This document shows positions 5,337 to 10,467 of a stretch of 10,467 nt of DNA, one piece after another. The notes under the pieces are model-generated. The model was not told the origin of the DNA. It searched no databases and worked only from the letters and a program-made list of their open reading frames with translations. Within the stretch, counting starts at the first letter, position 1. Each line of letters starts with the position of its first letter. Both the position numbers and the translations under genes were made by a program. Origin of the DNA: an uncultured Candidatus Saccharibacteria bacterium (GTDB lineage Bacteria; Patescibacteriota; Saccharimonadia; Saccharimonadales; Saccharimonadaceae); assembly GCA_938036845.1 (NCBI GenBank), contig CALHWA010000102.1, positions 1-10,467 of the forward strand. Reading direction: 5' to 3'.

Positions 5337-6695
5337 ATGGCTACTGCTCGCCGCACTCGTGCTGCTCACCGATCGGCTTCGGCTCGGTCAGCTCAGCCAG
5401 TGCGCCGCGAGCAACGTAATGCTACCTCCGCTCCATCTGTCGCTGTGCCGCGTTTGCACCGGCCGGACTATCAGATTATCCTCTGGGTGGGGCTGCTCAT
5501 GCTGCTGGGTTTGGTGGTAATGTATGCCATTGGCCCGCAGCGTGCTAATGTACTCAACTCTGCGCACAACACCAACTACTACACTGATGGCTATTTTGCT
5601 ATTAAGCAGACGGTGAGCTTGCTCCTGTCAATTAGCGCTTTTGTGGGGTTGTCGCTCGTACCCTTTACATGGTTGCGCCAGAAGGCGGGTACGCTGCTAG
5701 CGAGCGGTTTTGTGCTGTGTGCGCTGCTGTTTGTTCTTGGCAATATGCTGCATGTCTCGGCGATTGCTCAGTGTAGCCTTGGGGCGTGCCGCTGGTTCTC
5801 GCTGGGGCCACTGGGGAGCTTCCAGCCAGCCGAGATGCTGAAGTTTGGCATGCTTATCTATATGGCACTCTTCCTTGGCAAACGAATGCGTCAGGGGGTG
5901 ATAAACGACCTCCACCAGACGATTATCCCCATGGTAATTATGATGTGTGCAGCGCTCTTTTTCGTGATATTTTTGCAAAAGGATATGGGCACAGGCCTGG
6001 CCCTCACTGCCATGGTGGCATGCATGGTAGTGATGAGTGGTATGAGCTGGCGCTGGCTGGCTTACCTAGCAGCGGGCTGCATGGCGTTGGTGCTACTGCT
6101 CATCGTCATTGCGCCGCACCGCATGGAGCGGGTGGCGACCTTCTTCCAGGGGGATGACCATGCCACTAGTAGTAATGATGATGGCTACCACATCAAGAAT
6201 GCCAAGATTGCGCTGGGCACAGGCGGGCTATTTGGCCTGGGTATTGGCAACAGTATCCAAGCGACGGGCTACCTCCCTGAGGCGATTAACGATTCAGTCT
6301 TTGCTATTATTGGTGAAACGTTTGGCTTTGTGGGGGCGGTGGTCGTACTAGCACTGTTTGCAGCGCTGCTACTGCGCCTACTGAGGATTGCCGAGCGCTT
6401 GCCTGATACAACAATGCGCCTGGTGGTAGCTGGAGTCTTTGGCTGGCTGGGCGCACATGTTATGCTAAATGTAGCGTCGATGATTGGAGTCTTCCCACTG
6501 ACGGGTATTACGCTGCCATTGCTGAGCTTTGGTGGCACCAGTATGGTATTTATTGCTGGTGCGCTTGGTCTGGCCTTCCAATTATCACGCCAGGCAGCTT
6601 ACCAACCAATCAACGAAAAGGAGACCTCTCATGAAGCTACTGGCAGTCGGCGGTGGATCGGGCGGGCACGTTACGCCGGTCGTCGCCGTCATTAA
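5337..6695 (+). CDS. ftsW: FtsW, SEDS-family septal peptidoglycan polymerase
   Basis: This 452-residue SEDS protein polymerises lipid II into glycan strands at the septum, paired with FtsI. A basic, Ala-rich cytoplasmic N-terminus of about 45 residues precedes roughly ten membrane segments. Diagnostic stretches are FLQKDMGTGLAL (usually QxDlGTa), PEAINDSVFAIIGETFGFVG with D319 at the position of the essential SEDS aspartate, and the C-terminal GVFPLTGITLPLLSFGGTSM. The start at 5337 follows mraY by one base and has a G-rich run (5322-5327) upstream; an ATG at 5319, inside mraY, is in frame and would add six residues. The last 65 bases overlap murG in another frame, giving a basic tail (RRWIGRARYAGRRRH) with no obvious family counterpart. 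Confidence 0.94.
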   Translation: MATARRTRAAHRSASARSAQPVRREQRNATSAPSVAVPRLHRPDYQIILWVGLLMLLGLVVMYAIGPQRANVLNSAHNTNYYTDGYFAIKQTVSLLLSISAFVGLSLVPFTWLRQKAGTLLASGFVLCALLFVLGNMLHVSAIAQCSLGACRWFSLGPLGSFQPAEMLKFGMLIYMALFLGKRMRQGVINDLHQTIIPMVIMMCAALFFVIFLQKDMGTGLALTAMVACMVVMSGMSWRWLAYLAAGCMALVLLLIVIAPHRMERVATFFQGDDHATSSNDDGYHIKNAKIALGTGGLFGLGIGNSIQATGYLPEAINDSVFAIIGETFGFVGAVVVLALFAALLLRLLRIAERLPDTTMRLVVAGVFGWLGAHVMLNVASMIGVFPLTGITLPLLSFGGTSMVFIAGALGLAFQLSRQAAYQPINEKETSHEATGSRRWIGRARYAGRRRH

Positions 6696-7788
6696 TGAAA
6701 TCGCAGCCCTCCAGCCCGATGTGCAGGTGACCTTCGTCTGCGATAAGGCCTTCGCTAGCCAATCGCGCGGGCTTATGCAGCACGCTGCAGTGCCAGTGCG
6801 GGTGCGGACAATCGCTGCGGGCAAGTTCCGGCGCTACCAGCACCTCAGTGTGGTGCGCCAGTTGCTTATGCCAAGTATCGTCCTGGCTAATATACTAGAT
6901 ATCTTTAAGATCCTGGCTGGCGTATGTCAGAGTCTCTGGCTGGTGCTGCGCTGGCGGCCAGATGTGATCTTTGCCAAGGGGGGGTTTGTGTGCTTGCCGG
7001 TTGGTATTGCAGCACGCTGCCTGCGCGTGCCAGTAGTGATTCACGACTCCGATGCTCGCCCTGGCCTAACCAACCGTGTGATGGCACGTTGGGCAGCAGC
7101 GATTGCTACGGGCTGGCCACTCAAGCATTATCACTATCCAGCATCGCGTAGCCGCTATGTGGGGGTGCCGATTGGCGCTGATTTTCGTCCGCTCACTCCG
7201 GCTCAGCGGCAGCAGGCACGGCAGACCTTCTCGCTTGATCCATATAAGCCATTAGTTGTTGCCACCGGTGGTGGTCTTGGCTCGGCCATTATCAATCACG
7301 CGGTGCTGCGCGCTGCCGATAACTTGCTAGCTGCTGGCATGCAGGTTTATCTGGTGGCGGGCAAAGGCAATTACGATGCGGCCCAGGCCAAAGCGCCGCA
7401 GCACCCCGATTTTCACTGCGTACCCTTCGTTTTCGAGCATATGGCGCAATTGCTCGGCGCGGCCGATGTCGTAGTATCACGCGCTAGTGCCACCTTCACG
7501 CAGGAGCTCGCTGGCCTCGCGCAGGTAGCCATCTTGGTGCCGGCCCATCACCTGGGCGACCAACGCAAAAATGCTGCCATCTATGACGAGGCTAAGGCTG
7601 CTCTGGTTTTGCAAGACGACGCCTTAGAGCAGAGCGATGCCCTTGGTCAGGCTATTCTTACCCTCATGCGCGATCCTGCGCAGCGCCAGCGGCTTGCTCA
7701 GCGTCTCCACGCCTATGCACGTCCCCACGCTGCCCGCGATGTAGCGCAAATGGTAGTGAAGGTGGCTCAGCGTACTAGAAAAGGATAA
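6631..7788 (+). CDS. murG: MurG, UDP-GlcNAc : lipid I N-acetylglucosaminyltransferase
   Basis: This 385-residue GT-B glycosyltransferase converts lipid I to lipid II at the inner membrane face. The N-terminal glycine-rich loop GGGSGGHVTP is at residues 7-16. A hydrophobic membrane-docking patch covers about 75-100. HDSDARPGLTNR is at 138-149 (family HEQNAxxGxxN, here E-Q-N changed to D-S-D). The second glycine loop GGGLGSA is at 213-219. The donor-binding stretch SRASATFTQELAGL and PAHHLGDQRKNA lie in the C-terminal domain. AAAGGAG (6617-6623) sits 7 bases before ATG 6631, which fixes the start inside the ftsW 3' end. It is the last gene of the rsmH-murG run, and a strong hairpin lies about 80 bases downstream. 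Confidence 0.94.
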   Translation: MKLLAVGGGSGGHVTPVVAVINEIAALQPDVQVTFVCDKAFASQSRGLMQHAAVPVRVRTIAAGKFRRYQHLSVVRQLLMPSIVLANILDIFKILAGVCQSLWLVLRWRPDVIFAKGGFVCLPVGIAARCLRVPVVIHDSDARPGLTNRVMARWAAAIATGWPLKHYHYPASRSRYVGVPIGADFRPLTPAQRQQARQTFSLDPYKPLVVATGGGLGSAIINHAVLRAADNLLAAGMQVYLVAGKGNYDAAQAKAPQHPDFHCVPFVFEHMAQLLGAADVVVSRASATFTQELAGLAQVAILVPAHHLGDQRKNAAIYDEAKAALVLQDDALEQSDALGQAILTLMRDPAQRQRLAQRLHAYARPHAARDVAQMVVKVAQRTRKG

Positions 7789-7865
7789 AAGTGACCCGAC
7801 TCTTCTTGTAGAAAAAGGGAAGAGTAAGAGTGTATCTAAGGTCTCATCATAAAGTACTAGTAAAT

Positions 7866-7893
7866 AATGTAGCATGTTAATCCATGCTACATT
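7866..7893. terminator. bidirectional terminator between murG and the minus-strand gene
   Basis: AATGTAGCATG (7866-7876) pairs perfectly over 11 bases with CATGCTACATT (7883-7893), loop of 6. Flanking AAAT and ATTT can extend it past a one-base bulge. On the plus strand it is followed by TATTTCATT, and on the minus strand by TATTTA, so it could end transcripts from murG (plus) and from the convergent small gene (minus). The T-runs are imperfect. Confidence 0.65.
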
Positions 7894-7953
7894 TATTTCA
7901 TTAAAAACACTGTGCCAAGATAAGACAAGCCTCGCTCGTAGCAGTAAAAGCTA

Positions 7954-8232
7954 TTAACTCCCAAACTCAAATGGCCGATAGTGTGCATCGATTTCCTGCC
8001 GCTCTTTAGAGGGAGGTAGCTCGCTGATTGTAATGAGAGTGTCATAAAATTGGTGTAGTATCTCGCCAGACCGCTTGAAAGAGATTGGCATAGCGACAGT
8101 ATTCCAGAGGTCTTCACACTCTTGTCGAAAGGCCCCATGAAAAACTTCGGTGCCAAGTGCTGCGATCAGACGAATCTCGTCTCTTGTGAGCTCTATTGTT
8201 GCTCCTTCTTTTGTTGCATGTACTGTCTTCAT
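7954..8232 (-). CDS. small protein of unknown function (92 aa)
   Basis: I do not recognise this family. The 92-residue product is soluble, with no signal peptide or membrane segment. It starts with a probable beta strand (ATIELT, residues 11-16), then predicted helices (RDEIRLIAALGTEVFHGAFRQ and SGEILHQFYDTLITI), and an acidic/aromatic end (EIDAHYRPFEF). The gene looks real because its signals are complete: a TTGACA promoter 17 bases from CATACT, then GAGGAA 8 bases before the ATG, tandem stops TAA TAG, and a hairpin terminator beyond. It lies antisense between murG and ftsQ, and its DNA is visibly richer in A and T than the flanking dcw genes, which suggests later acquisition. A single regulator or toxin-antitoxin half is possible but nothing in the sequence shows it. 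Confidence 0.7.
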   Translation of the reverse strand: MKTVHATKEGATIELTRDEIRLIAALGTEVFHGAFRQECEDLWNTVAMPISFKRSGEILHQFYDTLITISELPPSKERQEIDAHYRPFEFGS

Positions 8233-8240
8233 ATGTCGAT

Positions 8241-8246
8241 TTCCTC
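8241..8246 (-). promoter_or_regulatory. ribosome binding site of the 92-aa gene
   Basis: The minus strand reads GAGGAA with 8 bases to the ATG at 8232. It fixes the start codon and is among the best Shine-Dalgarno matches in the window. Confidence 0.7.
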
Positions 8247-8273
8247 GCTTAACTATATAACTGTAGTGCTCCT

Positions 8274-8302
8274 AGTATGGGGTGGGGAGCAAGAAATGTC
8301 AA
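8274..8302 (-). promoter_or_regulatory. promoter of the 92-aa gene
   Basis: On the minus strand, a perfect -35 TTGACA (8302-8297) and a -10 CATACT (8279-8274) are separated by 17 bases. Transcription would start near 8267, giving a leader of about 35 bases. It is divergent from the ftsQ promoter about 90 bases away, so the two may share a control region. Confidence 0.65.
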
Positions 8303-8393
8303 ATTATAATGGGAAGGTGTTAATCAGGCAATTACCTAGTGTTGAAGGGGAGGGGGTAGTACCAAGAAGACGTCGTTTAATACCTAGATGCTT

Positions 8394-8423
8394 TTGCCAA
8401 TAACCAACCATCTACGGTATAAT
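8394..8423 (+). promoter_or_regulatory. ftsQ promoter
   Basis: The -35 TTGCCA (8394-8399, five of six consensus) and the -10 TATAAT (8418-8423, perfect) have an 18-base spacer. This is the best sigma70-type promoter in the window. Transcription would start near 8430, so the ATG at 8422 inside the -10 box cannot be the start for this transcript. Confidence 0.75.
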
Positions 8424-8436
8424 GGCCTGTAGCATC

Positions 8437-9363
8437 ATGGGCTTTCGCACAAAACAAACACCACCACCAGCGCGCCGCCGAGCTGCCAAAAACAAGAGGG
8501 AAGAGCAGCTCCAACGCACCGCCTACACCTACCGGCGCAACCGGACGCTGACCGGTAGCTTAGTCAGCCGCGTGCCGAGTGCGGGCGAGCCTAAGGCGCA
8601 GCTGCGGTCACCGCGTATGCATGCGCATGATTTGCGCCGGATGCGCCGCCGCGTGGCGCTGTCGCTTGGAGTGGTAGTGGGGTTGCTGGCTGCAGTGTGG
8701 TTTGCGCTTGACAACGTCATTGCTACGCCGATCGTTGCAGGCAATCTCACTAGCAACCATCAGCTCTACCAAGCCAAGATCAACGACTATCTCACTGCCC
8801 ATCCGCTGGAGCGTTTTCGCTTTGCGCTCAATACTAGTCGGCTGGCAGCCTATCTCCAGACGCATGATTGCCCCGAGGTGGCCGCAGTGCTCCCAGCTAC
8901 GCAGCAAGCTGGCTTGGGGCGTAGCACTATCACCCTCGCTATGCGCCAAGCAGCGGTGGTCTGGACGGTTAATCGCCAGCAACTCTTTGTTGATACTGAG
9001 GGCCACGCCTTCCGCCGTGCCTATGGGCCACGGCCAAGTATTGAAGTAGTGGACGACAGTGGTATTGGTACGCGTAATAACCAAGTCGTCGCGAGCAACC
9101 AATTCCTTGGCTTTATTGGTAAAGTCGTTGGTGCCGTCCGCCGCCACCAGCTTACCGTCCAAAAGATTACGCTGCCTGCTGGCACGACGCGTCAAATCTA
9201 CGTTTGGTTTACAGGAGTGGAGTATCCTGTTAAGTTCTCGGTCGATCGCTCGGCTGGCCTGCAGAGCGAGGATGCCGCCCGGGCCATTCGCTATCTGGCG
9301 CAGCACCACATCACTCCCAAATATCTCGATGTCCGCGTCAGTGGCCGAGCGGCGTATCGGTAG
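8437..9363 (+). CDS. ftsQ: FtsQ-like division protein (POTRA domain)
   Basis: This 308-residue bitopic protein connects FtsL/FtsB-type partners to the division machine. A long, very basic cytoplasmic tail (1-71, many R and K) precedes one membrane segment at about 72-90 (RVALSLGVVVGLLAAVWFAL). A POTRA-like segment follows (about 90-165). The FtsQ core signature AAVVWTVNRQQLFVDTEGHAFRR and the C-terminal LDVRVSGRAAYR match the family's ending. The ATG at 8422 lies inside the TATAAT box, so the next in-frame ATG (8437) was chosen; the leader would then be only about 6 bases with no Shine-Dalgarno. It is cut off from murG by the antisense gene, and no ftsA or ftsZ follows. The family call is sound; the start is less certain. 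Confidence 0.85.
   Translation: MGFRTKQTPPPARRRAAKNKREEQLQRTAYTYRRNRTLTGSLVSRVPSAGEPKAQLRSPRMHAHDLRRMRRRVALSLGVVVGLLAAVWFALDNVIATPIVAGNLTSNHQLYQAKINDYLTAHPLERFRFALNTSRLAAYLQTHDCPEVAAVLPATQQAGLGRSTITLAMRQAAVVWTVNRQQLFVDTEGHAFRRAYGPRPSIEVVDDSGIGTRNNQVVASNQFLGFIGKVVGAVRRHQLTVQKITLPAGTTRQIYVWFTGVEYPVKFSVDRSAGLQSEDAARAIRYLAQHHITPKYLDVRVSGRAAYR
8455..8464 (+). repeat. A/C-rich leader 10-mer, copy 3
   Basis: CAAACACCAC lies about 31 bases after the ftsQ -10 box, compared with 37 bases after the mraZ -10 box. With the start at 8437 it is within codons 7-10 and gives the run TPPP. Confidence 0.4.
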
Positions 9364-10467
9364 GGAAACTGTTGATAACACAAGTGCTAGCCTTGTAAAT
9401 AGTGTGGGTATTGAGATATCCGCTTTTTCTTTATGAGGTCCTTCATCTATCATTGACGAGGCGAAAATCGATTGCTGTGAGTAACGCCCAGAGGATGATT
9501 AGTTTTGACGTAAGAGTCTGGTATCCTGACATTCACGAGAGGTATTAAGCTATAAACCTTTCTGAGAATGGAGCGGCGTAAGAGAAATTAATGTGAGAAG
9601 TTATTGAGGTTATAAAGCCTCGGTTTCGTAGCTAACGGCAATATATCCAGTAAAGGGCAGGGGAGCTTACTCTGTAAAATAAGAACAAATTTACAACATT
9701 TTATATAACAAAGCAGGAAAAGTGCAAATACTATATCTATACTATAAAAACCAAAAAATGCAAAAAAGATTAGGGGAGATGTTTTTTGCGAAAAAGTCAA
9801 ATCATGATATCGTATAGTTTTTAATCTCGGTCACCCCAAGCAGGGTAGAAAACATAGCAAAAATACTAAGCAAACAAAATGTCAAACAACGCAACCATGG
9901 CTCAGAACCTGTGGGGCTCGGGTTAGTGCTGGTATGACGCCAGGCAAACACGAGACCAGAGCGCGTATGCCTAGATCTGCAGCCGCGCTCATTTGTTTGA
10001 TATCGAGCCATTGCACAGACAAGTTGCAAACCTTGCGCGGCAATCAGACACACTCACACGAACAAATGTACATAACTGTGTACACACGAATGTTCATGAA
10101 CATATACGCAGTGTGTTCCCTCCAATAGAACAAGCGTCTGCTTTTATCTTTTGCAGGACGTATAAGTGCCCGCAGCTCTATCCTTACTCTCTCCATTGGA
10201 TGGCGCAGATATCTTAAGTGAACCTGCTGAACGAGAAGCAAGATCGATCAATAATCGAAGATCTATATACCGGATATATGCGTCTTATGCTCATAAAGCC
10301 CATAACCGCCAAACCCAGCTCAATTTGGGCTGTATCTGGGGTCAAATCAATATATGCATCGTAAAAGGATTATTGTGCGAAGTTATATTACACTCCTAAA
10401 GATGATTAATGATACATCTTTTGCATCTACCCCACTGCTGCGTGGGTGTGAATTATTATGCACGCAT
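9364..10467. other. AT-rich 1.1-kb region without a supportable gene
   Basis: The region after ftsQ has only short frames of low-complexity or random-looking protein without ribosome binding sites. Base composition shifts to A/T, most strongly at 9680-9880. No tRNA, IS end or CRISPR repeat was seen. Noted items are a near DnaA box TGTTGATAA (9370-9378), the palindrome cluster at 10060-10103, and a frame open to the right edge from GTG 10375 (or ATG 10402) behind AAAGGA (10364-10369). It may be spacer, decayed sequence or regulatory DNA for the next gene. Confidence 0.5.
10060..10103. promoter_or_regulatory. cluster of three palindromes, possible operators
   Basis: Three perfect palindromes lie within 38 bases: ATGTACAT (10066-10073), TGTGTACACA (10077-10086) and ATGTTCATGAACAT (10090-10103). 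Just before the first, GAACAAATGTAC (10060-10071) differs at one position from the Gram-positive LexA pattern GAAC-N4-GTTC. Spacing between centres is 12 and 15 bases. The regulator and target are unknown. Confidence 0.4.

Noticed and set aside
6529..6630. Upstream in-frame start for murG
   Set aside because: It would overlap more of ftsW; ATG 6631 has an ideal Shine-Dalgarno and the family's glycine loop begins 6 residues later.
7801..7829. Possible stem ACTCTTC/GAAGAGT just after murG as terminator
   Set aside because: Only 7 bp with a 14-base loop and no T-run; the 7866-7893 hairpin is much stronger.
8608..9453. Minus-strand frame of 281 codons
   Set aside because: Shadow of ftsQ, which has a promoter and family signatures.
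9802..10053. Minus-strand 83-codon frame with a hydrophobic end
   Set aside because: No ribosome binding site or promoter with correct spacing; composition looks random.

Overview
The window carries most of a division and cell wall (dcw) cluster from a small-genome bacterium. The best guess is a Patescibacteria/CPR lineage close to Candidatus Saccharibacteria (TM7). This rests on the compact gene order mraZ, rsmH, ftsL-like, ftsI, mraY, ftsW, murG, ftsQ, on the absence of the mur ligases normally interleaved there, and on the short, divergent MraZ, FtsL and FtsQ. The standard code fits throughout. All nine supported genes end in TAG or TAA.

Positions 1-173 form a regulatory region: a DnaA box, then about seven roughly 10-bp phased copies of a GTGGGT-like motif laid over a sigma70-type promoter. 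This is the arrangement expected of a MraZ autoregulatory operator. mraZ follows (174-536). Next comes a 604-base gene-free stretch (537-1140) full of long perfect inverted repeats, including two interleaved helices (a possible pseudoknot); I could not assign it to a known RNA family.

From rsmH (1141) to murG (7788) the genes run as one plus-strand operon with gaps or overlaps of -65 to +92 bases. RsmH modifies 16S rRNA. The FtsL-like protein, FtsI and FtsW form the septal peptidoglycan synthase and its partner. MraY and MurG make lipid I and lipid II, the substrate for FtsW and FtsI.

Between murG and ftsQ (7789-8436) a small unknown gene sits on the minus strand. It has its own promoter and ribosome binding site, and a bidirectional terminator separates it from murG. 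ftsQ is therefore driven by its own strong promoter, whose -10 box overlaps the most upstream ATG.

After ftsQ, the last 1.1 kb is AT-rich and holds no gene I can support. It contains a cluster of palindromes near 10060-10103 and possibly the first codons of a gene that runs off the right edge. ftsA, ftsZ and murA/C/D/E/F are not in the window.
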